Assembly (NCBI GenBank): GCA_963573305.1
Contig: OY754327.1
Coordinates: 58,086,244-58,150,243 of the forward strand
Source: Pyrrhosoma nymphula
Taxonomy: Eukaryota > Arthropoda > Insecta > Odonata > Coenagrionidae
Reading direction: 5' to 3'
DNA length: 64,000 nucleotides
Below the pieces are notes generated by a model that was given only the letters and a program-made list of their open reading frames with translations, was not told the origin of the DNA and did not search any database. Numbering within the stretch: the first letter of the stretch is position 1; every line of letters starts with the position of its first letter. The translations under genes were made by a program, and so were the position numbers. This document shows, piece after piece, positions 54,982 through 64,000 of the stretch.

Positions 54982-55329
54982 TATTTAATTTCCACCAATT
55001 CTCGATTAATTTGATTGATTAATTTACTAAACATAAATTTAACTTGCAATCCTTTATTACAAAATTGTTTTCATGTAATTGCTTGTGCCCCAAATTTATT
55101 ATTTTGTCCTTGTTTATTCTAAAAAATTTTGCTGTGTCCTTTATGTTTGAATTTCTATGATAAGGTGAGATTATGTAGGTTACCATTGAGTTATTTTCTA
55201 CCGATCATTGACATTATTCTCATTATTGTATGTGAATCACTTCAGGGTTGTTAGTATAAAGCAATATTCCTGTTTAAGGTTATGTGGAATTTATTTTTTT
55301 TAATGATTCTTGTCTTCATAAATTTTTAG
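54982..55329 (+). other. CHERP intron 3' end
   Basis: AT-rich; ends in the acceptor TTCATAAATTTTTAG at 55315-55329. Confidence 0.5.
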
Positions 55330-55463
55330 CTGGAAGATGGAGAGTATAAGCCCTTAAATCCAATGGACATTCGACTTCCTCCTCCTGCCCCTCCAAGCGA
55401 ACGTCTTCTGGCTGCTGTGGAAGCATTCTATGGACCACCGTCTCATGACAGACCTAGGGATAG
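55330..55463 (+). CDS. CHERP: CHERP exon: LPPPxPPSERLLAAVEAFY block
   Basis: It opens in phase 0 and encodes LEDGEYKPLNPMDIRLPPPA, then PPSERLLAAVEAFYGPPSHD and RPRDR. This is nearly identical to vertebrate LEDHEYKPLDPKDIRLPPPMPPSERLLAAVEAFYSPPSHDRPR. It ends in phase 2 before GTAAGT. The following RS-rich and G-patch exons are not found up to 64000, so the next intron exceeds 8.5 kb. Confidence 0.96.
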
Positions 55464-56040
55464 GTAAGTCATTGATTAAGGGTGTTATTCATGTTTACCA
55501 GAACATCACACTTTTAAAAAACCATCTCATCTGAATGAAAGTAGACTTATGTCATCCCCACTCATAATAATTTGCTGTGTTAAGAACATAACTTTCTTCA
55601 TAATGTTGGTAATCTTGTTTAGTTTTCATGTCCAGGATATTGTTAGTTGGTCTGTACTGTACAGCCACCAACAACTGTGTGGGGACATTACACCAGGTTA
55701 TGAAGTGCCTCAGAATCCTGTGGGTTTGGATATACCATGGGTTTGCACTTGTCCGCCAAAATTATCAGTTCGTTTTCCTCTTGCACTGGCTTTCTATCAA
55801 ATTTATCATGACCTATTCCATAGTTTCATGCTCCTAGTTATGACGGTAAAATCACACCAGATCTTTTGTTGTTTGGCAGAAACATTACAAATTTGTTCGC
55901 TCAGGCTTCCCTTATCAACCTCAGTATTGTCTACCATGGCCCTTGGTTATCCGCAGTATATGCTTTGAGTACCAGATATCTCAACCCCGGAGGTTTCTCT
56001 TGATTATCCACATCTACTAATGAAGATTGAGTTGCAATTT
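55464..56040 (+). other. Start of the next CHERP intron, no gene seen
   Basis: The 139-codon plus ORF at 55549-55968 has hydrophobic, AT-rich composition and no recognisable domain. Confidence 0.35.
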
Positions 56041-56180
56041 TCCACTGGATAAACTTCATGGCAACCTAGGTTTCAATGTACTATATCATCATCAGGTGCT
56101 GATGGTCATGTAGGACCTGATGATGATGTAGTACATTGAAACCTAGGTCGCAATAAATCTTTATCAATTGAAAAATTTCA
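56041..56180. ncRNA. Foldback with two outward hammerhead-like cores
   Basis: The inner arms GCAACCTAGGTTTCAATGTA (56061) and CCTAGGTCGC (to 56152) mirror each other, with extended similarity outward (TTTTCCACTGGATAAA; TTTATCAATTGAAAA). The plus strand of the right arm reads CTGATGA, ATGTAGTACAT (self-complementary), GAAAC, CTAG, GTC. The minus strand of the left arm reads CTGATGA, ATATAGTACAT, GAAAC, CTAG, GTT. Both keep the exact CUGAUGA and GAAA cores. A pairing stem I is not obvious. Confidence 0.5.
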
Positions 56181-57384
56181 ACTCGGTCTTCATAATGTTG
56201 AAATTCCACCATATCACACCTGATACTTCTCTTTTTTTCCCCATCTACTATTGGATGGCAGTGAAATTTCACCGAATTCGTCTTCTCACCACACCGATTC
56301 AAATTATGCAGTACCCAAATTTGTGTCAAGCTTTGCCAACCGCAGAATACAATTAAATTTTCCACAGTGGCCTTTGGTGATTGTTTGCTCAATTTTTTTT
56401 GCTAAAATATCAAAATCTATTTAAAAGAAACTCACTGATGTTAACTTTTGATTGTACTTCACCACCAGATTCAAGATACTTTGGAACCAGTTTTTTCTGT
56501 TAACAATGATGTGTCACATGATTTTCAATGGCCATATACTTCCTATAGTCATATTTTGCACTGTGCTGCATGTTTTGTGATAGAGTTTATTAAATTGTTT
56601 TCGATCACGCTAATGCTGGAGCTTTGTATTTCTAAAATAGAATATCACAAGACATGAACAGAGATCTAACTGAAATAGTTTTGAGATTCTATTAAATATC
56701 AGAAAGCAATTGGTATTAGAAGTTATATACATATTGTATTCATTCAGCCATTTTGAAATTATAAATACCTAATAAATTTACCCTGATTTTTCGTCATCTA
56801 AAGATATACCCCCAAAAAATGATTTTAAATTGTGGATTTTTGACTTTTCGAAAAAGTTACCTCCGGTTCCCGTGCCGTAATTTTTTTAATGGTGCATCCG
56901 ATCTGGAATCTGACAAAAAATTTAGAGCGGATAGTTGAATTTTCTACAAGATGCCACCCACCCCTTCTTTCTACGCCTCACAGTTTCCTCACTGGAGGGC
57001 CTCAAACTCGAAATTTAGCAGAAAATTTCCCGTTTTTCGTGGTTTTTCGACTCTAGCTCCTAAACTAAGAGTTCAATCTCAATTTTGACAAGCAGAGATT
57101 TTCAGCCCTTCATGAGGTCTACAACTTTCCGCTTTTCGTTTTTTTCTAACCCTCATAGTTCACTGGGAAAATGGCACCAAAGTCGGCTTTTCGTAAGATT
57201 CTCAAATGTTTCATTCCCTCACATCTCCACTAATGGAGATATGACATTAAAAGTTGACACATGTATGCACTATGACATGCACTTCAGGAATAAGTTGCGA
57301 AAACCCAGACTTTTTATCCTAAAACAACCAAAAAAATTTTAAATGGTGGATTTTTCATCCGGCGCAGGCCTGTATTTTTTAAAA
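56181..57384. other. No gene; unknown repeat-like block
   Basis: 56760-57384 has a distinct style (CTCGAAATTTAGCAGAAAA, TTTTTCGTGGTTTTTCG, CACATCTCCACTAATGGAGA) suggesting a non-coding repeat of unknown type. It abuts the truncated end of the viral-like ORF. Confidence 0.3.
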
Positions 57385-57868
57385 AATTTTCATATGCAAA
57401 TTCACTAAATGAATGGGAACTGGATGCATAAGCATATATAAAATGACGTGCGATACTTTGCACTATAAAACTCTTTCCGCTGTTACTCCTTCCACAGAGG
57501 TACAAACAATTGATCTTTGTGTTCTCTTCATTAAGTATTGTCTTAAGGCAGTTAACAAAAATATTAGGAGAAATAGAATTTCTAAGAAACAGTTCAGATA
57601 TTGCACTTCTGCTGTTGCTACACCCATCTTCAGCACACGACAAGAGATATTCAAATCTGTTTCGTCTTTCAGTAACAAGTCTGTCTTTCACATACAATTG
57701 AATAGCGAGAGTACATTCCCGCATCAAATTAGAACCGTGGAAAAATAATAAATGAGTCCATTCATCAGCATCCGTATAATCATACAACTCACTCCAAGAC
57801 GTGGCCATGTATTTCCGGATCAGATCACTTAAACGTCTTGTAGCGTTTGGAGGGTCCTGCTTCGCCAT
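57385..57868 (-). pseudogene. Parvovirus-like SF3 helicase fragment (candidate endogenous viral element)
   Basis: The minus-strand ORF from the ATG at 57868 has about 160 residues of virus-like protein. At residues 126-133 is GRSNSGKS, a GxxNxGKS Walker A motif as in superfamily 3 helicases of parvovirus NS1-type proteins, preceded by a hydrophobic strand (CLYL). It is followed by an alpha-helix and a Ser-rich stretch (ASSSHSFSEFAYENF) of the kind found after Walker A in invertebrate parvovirus-related proteins. About 30 residues after that the similarity stops; Walker B, B' and sensor motifs are missing, and the HUH endonuclease half is not seen upstream. I infer an integrated, truncated fragment. 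A bidnavirus-like or transposon-borne SF3 helicase is the alternative. The exact family is unproven. Confidence 0.55.
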
Positions 57869-58187
57869 CCACGGGTTTCGGTGACGAACTGCTGACGGCC
57901 CTCTTTCGCGTCAGCTCCAAAAATCGGCTGCTCTGCTCCTCCCTGTGATGTGGCGACAAAGGGTTGATGGAGATGTAGGGTTCCCAATCGCCGAACTTGT
58001 TTTTGATCGTCCCCACCCTCGTAGAGTATGGTAATGAGAGACGTACAGCGTTGTCCCCTTTTTTCTCGAACTTCACGTTCGATTGCACAAATACCCCACT
58101 AATGAGGACGAATAGATCCTCCAAGGACAACTCTGCGAGGTCCAATGACTGCAACAACCACTCGGACGGAGTTGATAATGCAGACAT
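57825..58187 (-). CDS. Unassigned ORF overlapping the SF3-helicase ORF
   Basis: 120 codons, ATG at 58187, stop at 57825; the last 44 bases overlap the helicase ORF in another frame. The sequence is protein-like: an N-terminal helix with SLDLAELSLEDLFVLISGVF, a middle part with WEPYISINPLSP and a basic Ser/Lys-rich tail (KRAVSSSSPKPV, SKRYKTFK) that could be a nuclear localisation signal. I do not recognise a family. Overlapping reading frames of this kind are usual in compact viral genomes, which supports, but does not prove, a shared origin with the neighbour. It is intact, unlike most ORFs here. Confidence 0.45.
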   Translation of the reverse strand: MSALSTPSEWLLQSLDLAELSLEDLFVLISGVFVQSNVKFEKKGDNAVRLSLPYSTRVGTIKNKFGDWEPYISINPLSPHHREEQSSRFLELTRKRAVSSSSPKPVDGEAGPSKRYKTFK

Positions 58188-58803
58188 CGCATCTCATGTG
58201 TCCTCCATCGAGATTTGTTTTATACTGAGGGGATTTATCATTTGATGTTATATATCTGAAAAAATTTAACCTTTAGCATTCGAAATTTGACTTGTGCATT
58301 TCGAAGCGAGGCGATTATCATCTGTTCTGAAAGGGGCCCTCCCTCAGCCGTGCCCGTCTCCAGCCGTGCCGTCCCCAGCAGGTCCGAAACAATTATATAT
58401 ATATTTTTTTTCAGAAAACCACGAAAAAAAATTCAGTGCTTCCGCAGGCCTCTGGTTTTCCATCCGTTGCTTGCGAACGGTCGATTTTTTTCCATTCTGA
58501 CAAATTCCTTTTACTACCATTAAAATTCCCTAAAGATTGATACCTTTCGCATTTTCCTTACTCTCACGATAAACTCACAACAATCCCTCAAAGTCGGAAT
58601 TTATGAAGCTCCGTAGGTGAGTTAACTCACTGATAAGTCGTATAAGTGAGGAATTTCCTACCATGGGACCGGAAAAAAACTGTTTATAATGGAGTTCGTC
58701 GTATAAATGAAAAGTTTCATAAGGGAGGTTGGAAATACATGGGGTCTTATGTGGTTATTTACCGGACCAAAAAAAAATGGTGAGGTCATCGTATATAAGA
58801 GGC
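58188..58803. other. No gene recognised
   Basis: Flank of the viral-like pair. ATTATATATATATTTTTTTT at 58391-58410 is low complexity. 58600-58800 contains CGTATAAGTGAGG-type words belonging to the adjacent DNA-element terminus. Confidence 0.3.
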
Positions 58804-58828
58804 TCGTATTTCCGAGGTTCTACTGTAT
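58804..58828 (-). repeat. Solo pogo-like terminus
   Basis: It reverse-complements to CAGTAGAACCTCGGAAATAC followed by TA. No matching left end found. A second solo end, CAGTAAAATCCTGTTATAAC (reverse complement of 59733-59757), lies 0.9 kb further on. Confidence 0.5.
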
Positions 58829-60732
58829 ATTGATTCATAAACCTTGTCCTGATATCTAGTTGAATCATTTCTTTGAAGTAGAATGTGCAACAGAAATCAT
58901 TCTGGCTTATAAAGTTAAGTTTTTAAAGATTAAATCGCGTATTAATTGATGTAAAACACTGAATTTCATCATCAATAACATGACACTAATAAACATTTTT
59001 TTGAAAATTGCATTGGCTGCTACCCGTCCAAGATTACGTAATGACTGCGTCCTTTCTGCCTCACCATAAGGTCTTGAGAAGCCAGTACCCAATTGGTCAT
59101 AGGCTTAAATACAATACTATGCTATTATAATGGACATTTTATAATGTATTTTGTGATTTACCACTCACATTTGCCAGCTCAGAGTCAGACCAATGTCTAG
59201 TTGTATTGCCATTGAAAATCTCTGATGCTGCCTTTCATTGTGTGGCGAGTAGTTTTCGTGTGTCGTCTGTACAAGGTGGACTCCTTCTGAGTCCAGACCT
59301 TCAATTGACTGTGGGATTTGGTGATTTGGATTGAATTATTTGTTTTGACAATGGCCTCATGCCCTGGGGATAAATTTGTGGTGATATGGGGTCTGAGCAG
59401 TATGCTTATGAAAAAGCAAAACAGATTTTAGACGATTTGAAAACTAGATCACCTTCAACCAGTTATGCTCCCTATTAAAATTTCATGTACTCTAATGTCA
59501 ACGAATCTATGCAACAATATGACACTTGACCCAAGGGTCGAAATATAGAAATATGGGTAGGTAAAACGGGTAAAACAATATTTTCGTCAAAAAGAAAATA
59601 ATGTGAATATTGTCATTTTTTTACTTGGAACTTTAATTATGTATGCGGAAATTGTAACTCATTGAGATTACTTCTTCCTTCTCATAATAGCGTGGGTTTC
59701 CTGCACGAGTAACGTGGGTACCTCCGTCCCCCAAGACCTGCGTTATAACAGGATTTTACTGTATTTAATATTTATATGCTATTATTGGAGAAATAAATAC
59801 TTGCTTGTTTTAATTTGCTAATTACGGACCTATTTACCATATTCCCATGTTTTAATAGGTCCGTGAAAAACGTATGTGAAACTTTGCTTAAATTTTCATT
59901 TCATTCATAGACAAATAATAATAATTATTATTATAATTTATCTACTGGCAAATAAACCGGCCGATAGAGAGCAGCACTGAAAAGTGTCATGGCGGATATA
60001 GAGGGGATTGATATATCAGTACGACATGTGAACGCAGTCGCCTTGAATTACTCTTAGTCCAGTCAATGAAGGAGTTGTAGAGGCAATGGAAGTGGACAGA
60101 GACTAAGCTTCAGGGATGTGTTTAGAGTTGATAGGTGGTAAACATATTAAAAGTCCCTGGACCTAGGTGGTGTGTGGGAGGGAGGGGGTGGCGCAGAAGG
60201 TCACTTTATTTGTTTTTGCTCATATCTTGAAAACGGTGCGTGGTAGCGAAAATATTACTGGATCAAAAATTAAAGCTATTTAAATGTACTACAAAATAGC
60301 TTTTTATGCATTTATTTATTTTCCTCATAGTTATCGAGATATTTTCCAGCAAAAATTGTAAATATTTGAAAAACGCTCAATTTCCTCCTGTGTTTTGATA
60401 AACTTTTCCTTCTAGCAGCTCAGCCTTTACTTTTACAGGAAAGTCTTCAAGAGCATAGTTGTAGAGAATTACATTATCTTTAAAATGAGGCAATGTAACA
60501 TGTTATCTTTAACTGGTCAATAGTTAAAATAATTTGAAATGTCTGGAGAAATTCCAGACTCTGGTAAGAAAACCACACATCACTCTTTCTTGTTTTCTAC
60601 GGTTGTATATTGTTAATATACATGGTGTGTTAATATACCAATAGTTATAATAGCCATATGGTGTGTTAATATACATAAATGGTAAGAAAGTGTGTGTAAT
60701 GAACTAAATATACAGTAGGCTTATTTATTCTA
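58829..60732. other. No gene recognised
   Basis: AT-rich DNA with a short ATT/AAT microsatellite (59925-59945) and a T-rich block at 60200-60420 of unknown type. Confidence 0.3.
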
Positions 60733-61123
60733 CAGTAGAAACTCAAAATTACGAAATTTTGATTTTACGAAACAAAATCTTCGGTCCCGACCAAATGGGT
60801 ACCTTAGTGTATGTAACAGTATGCGATATTACGAAATAACGAAGTTTTAAATTACGAACCTCGGATCTTGGTCCCGACATGAAAAAGTTGCTCGTTTATA
60901 CAAATAGTGATAGATCACAGTAACGTTTTCCGGCGCTCCTTGTCAGAGTTAAACATCTAATTAATCAATGTCGACGAATACATTATGCATTGAATATATT
61001 ACCTGAACGATATCTCATTTTTCAATGCTACAATAGTAAAGGTGTGGTTTCGCTGGGGCATCCTGCGGCTGGGTCCGGCGTCCGAGTCCAGCTGTCGGAA
61101 GTCACTGCCGTACTCATCCAATG
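60733..61123 (+). repeat. Composite TA-flanked DNA element, copy 2
   Basis: CAGTAGAAACTCAAAATTAC follows TA. The next 390 bases match 3664-4053. The matching right terminus (as at 6430-6528) is not found downstream. Confidence 0.7.
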
Positions 61124-61597
61124 TATATAAAATGTGTTCGGTTTCACTGATACGTCTCGGCCATCGAGTTTAACGGCTGATGCCGACGTCTGCGTCTCGA
61201 CTGCTTCGAGAGCAGTCGAGACGTGGACGCCTTGTCGGGCAGTCCCAATTTTCTGTGATTTTTCTGCTCTCCTCTCTCCACTTTTTATATTACCTGTCCT
61301 TTCCAGCTCTTTTTTGTAGAACTACTTGCAACATTGGTTGTCCTCTTCTTCGTCTTCCAACTAAAGCAACAAAACTAAATGGTCACCATCCATTTCAGCT
61401 TAAAATCAACTCACTCTCAGGAAACACAAAGCGATAACAAATTCGGAATTATACTAAATCCATATTATCCCACATCGCCCAACCGCGGAAACGGGATGTA
61501 GTTGCCTGAATGAAACCACCCGGCCACGTCGTCCAGCCGCGACGTCCAGACGCGGCGGTTGGACGTGGCCGCTGGACGCCCCAGTGAAACCAGACCT
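61040..61597. mobile_element. 558-bp TAA-flanked MITE, PIF/Harbinger-like
   Basis: The left end AGGTGTGGTTTCGCTGGGGC and the right end, which reverse-complements to AGGTCTGGTTTCACTGGGGC, are flanked by TAA (61037-61039; 61598-61600). GC-rich subterminal CGTCCAGC / GTCGAGACG repeats mirror inside (61180-61215 is itself a hairpin: CTCGACTGC..GCAGTCGAG). The same left end lies at 3982 inside composite copy 1. Confidence 0.72.
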
Positions 61598-61600
61598 TAA

Positions 61601-64000
61601 GGACGAATTTGAATCGGAGGCATCGTAGCACATAAAATATGGAACCAATCGGACAAAAAATGCATTCGGCTTTGTTACCACGAGTCCACAGAGTTGCCAA
61701 CGAGTAAAAAAATTTAAATTAGTCGTTTAAGGATACACTTGCCCGCGGGAGAATAATTGCTGAACCAGCATTTTCCTCTCATGATCCCTGGCATTTTTTG
61801 CTACCAGTTTTCCCAAGCATTAATCCATGATGAATATTCCTGGTACAGCATTCGTTTGCTGCACGTGTGTGCTCAAAAACTATGACATGTATCGGAGATG
61901 GTACTATATTGTTCTAGAGGTATATTCAGTCGTGAATATAACCCAAGGAAGCTTTTTTTTGCACTTTTTCAGACTGATTACATTCAACCTTGCTCCCAGG
62001 TATAATTATTCCTGCTGGCAATAGCTATCATCGAAAGACTCAGGTTTAATTTCCCGCCCTAATTGAGCGTTTTGATATAGACTTCGAGCAAGGCATTGCA
62101 ATTCCCTTCTTTCATCGCCAACAGCCAAGAAAACCAGAGAAAATATGAGTTCGCTTGGTTCGTACAACCAATTACTTTTACGCACATTAATTCTAAAGTA
62201 TGACTAGCGCTGGGTGCATGCATAATCAAAGGGAAAAAACGCTCAAGCACCCATACATATTTGTATCGGAAAATGGTGTAGGTTCCTTTCTCCCCTTTCG
62301 CTTCAACCCAGTGTATGAAAAAATATCCTAAACGAGAGCTCAGCTGCGTTTCTGCAGATTGATTGAGAATTAAATAAGGGTTTTGTACCTTATTCCTTAT
62401 TAGAGATATAAACAAGAAGAGGATAAGTGGAACCATCCTATGAGATGTCGAAAGTCACGCTGTCGGAGAGGGAGCATAAAACCTCGACAGCATCGTAGCC
62501 GAATTGAAAGCACTTGCATCTCCCCCCCCCCCCACCCCCGGGAGGACATCGGGGGTGAGAGTTTCTTACCAGTGCGGAAGCAGGATACCGAATTGGCCAG
62601 GATCTTAGGGTAGGGGCGTTGAAGCATTACTTGTCACAAGTTGGCGGTTTATTGGCTGTAACCTCCAGCAATTTAAATCGATAGATCACGATCATGTAAC
62701 GAAACAAACTTGAGGCTTGTAACGAAAATGACAAATTCCTGATTTCTCCTATTAAGAATGAAATTTTTCTCACTCGGGATACATTACATCGATTCCAAAT
62801 TGTTAATGACGTCAACCCCCAGTTTAGTTTGCATTTATCCAAATGAGAGGCCATGGTGGGAGCGACGATGGAGCGAAGCAAAATGCAAAAATAAATAACT
62901 TTTTTGTTTAATGAGTGATTCTCTCGACAGAAGAGCTGAAGTATTTTATATAAAAAACATTCATTCGTTTGTCGTATTTCTTCTTCAATTCTTATTCACT
63001 GATTCCCTTTCACAAGACTGCTTGAATGGACCGGAAATTAAGGAAATGCATAATAGAAATGCCCGCACATTCCCATATTGTTTTACCCCACCCTGCAATC
63101 TCCACCAGGAAAATTCACCCAGCTTTCCATCTCCGTTGCTCCAAAACTGCGGCTTACTCTTCTCCATCACCTTTCTCACTTCCGGCAAACCTATCAAACG
63201 CTTCCCTTCTCTCCCATACTGGTCATATTTCCCCTCAAGTCTCCGTGTCCCCCCCTCCCCGCTCTTCAAGGTTGGCATGAGCCATCAACTTCACACCGAA
63301 GCCCCCGTTCCGGCCCCCAGGAGATCAGGCCCTTTTGAGTGGCCCCTCCGTCCCACCCCCTCAACACTAGGTCAGGATGCGATGTCCCACGTTGACTCTG
63401 CCAGCCCCCCATGCCAACTCTTGGGCCCTTTAAGTAAAAGGAGTAAAAGCCCCCCACTCTCCAAAGGCATGTCCTCCCTCTCTGCGGACGCAGCCGGTTG
63501 AGGTAAGGGAGGAGGAAGATAAGATGTGACTATTCGGCATAAAGCCGATGATTCATTCGATGTTTGTTCCTCGCGCGCTTCCCTTGGCCTTGACTTACAG
63601 GTAGATCAACGCTCAAGTGACGCACGATACTCTTAGTACATGGGTCGTGTAGCTGTTTTTGTGAGAGGGAGAATGGTCGAGGGTGAGTAACCCCCGCAAT
63701 GACGGGGTACGGAGGGGGAGACAGCTGATTCCGGCCTGGTGCGTGGCCTGACCTGGAGCTGCAATGCTCAGAAGAAATCTCCTTGCTTGATCGAAAGCAG
63801 AGGGAAAATAATAACAAAAAGTATTCCAAATTTTAGTTCAATATCGAATCTTTAAATGGATCCTGAGATTTAATGAATGAAGAGCAGGCGACCTAATCTG
63901 AATAGAGCTACAAATGAAGCTTTCGCATAGTAGAGAGGAAAACAAAAATTATTGATTTGTAGTGATCGTTAGCAGCATCGTTAGTAGCCGATGAAGTGTA
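61601..64000. other. No gene recognised
   Basis: A poly-C run with ACCCCCG at 62521-62539, and a pyrimidine-rich block (63080-63460) that yields overlapping ORFs on both strands with biased composition. No domain, repeat or CHERP exon recognised. Confidence 0.3.

Noticed and set aside
55549..55968. 139-codon plus ORF just after a CHERP exon, considered as an extension
   Set aside because: The exon has a good GTAAGT donor and the expected RS-rich protein is not encoded. The ORF is hydrophobic and unrelated to CHERP.
62911..63501. 196-codon plus ORF rich in Pro and Ser
   Set aside because: It sits in a pyrimidine-rich tract, has opposing ORFs on the other strand and lacks any recognisable domain or exon signals.
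1..64000. CRISPR arrays, bacterial operons, rRNA
   Set aside because: No regularly spaced short direct repeats, ribosome-binding sites or rRNA-like sequence. Splice sites, LINEs and LTR elements show nuclear eukaryotic DNA.

Overview
The window is AT-rich nuclear DNA from an animal with a large, repeat-filled genome, most probably an arthropod. There are no prokaryotic features. The only host gene I can recognise is the ortholog of CHERP (calcium homeostasis endoplasmic reticulum protein, a U2 snRNP-associated splicing factor). Seven of its coding exons lie on the + strand between 11657 and 55463. Splice phases match at every junction. The 5' exons (SURP region) must lie left of base 1 and the 3' exons (RS-rich and G-patch regions) right of 64000. 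The seven exons total about 1.2 kb spread over about 44 kb.

Almost everything else is transposable-element DNA, much of it nested. Left flank (1-11656): a Ty3/gypsy gag remnant (minus), a piggyBac C-terminal remnant, a composite TA-flanked DNA element holding a 1.7-kb repeat that recurs at 49-51 kb, a 1.1-kb TIR element, a Penelope-like (PLE) remnant and a 117-bp foldback MITE. Intron 12311-13676 holds a second PLE with a GIY-YIG domain. Intron 13789-24614 holds an old Ty3/gypsy element (13794-23477, 5-bp TSD) that landed immediately after a CHERP splice donor; its 3' LTR contains a hAT element (8-bp TSD) and its RT contains a LINE. The LINE and the gypsy protease now form one 878-codon chimeric ORF. 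Intron 25570-43124 holds three Tigger/pogo-type transposase remnants, a nested set of TIR elements, a 242-bp foldback, a plus-strand hAT-like transposase remnant, a tRNA-derived sequence, a 2.2-kb long-TIR DDE element and a third PLE tail. Intron 43289-55329 holds an RTE-like tail and a young Ty1/copia element (47308-54088) whose LTRs differ only by one T in a homopolymer. This copia contains a LINE, which contains a TIR element, which contains the second 1.7-kb repeat.

Right flank (55464-64000): a foldback with outward-facing hammerhead-like cores, and a minus-strand pair of overlapping ORFs, one with an SF3-helicase Walker A motif. That pair is a candidate endogenous parvovirus-like fragment. 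Beyond it are further MITE-type ends, and a final 2.4 kb in which I recognise nothing.

The CHERP exons form one transcription unit and the mobile elements are not functionally coupled to it, except where they touch splicing signals (13789-13793). Identifications come from reading motifs in the translations. No database search was possible.
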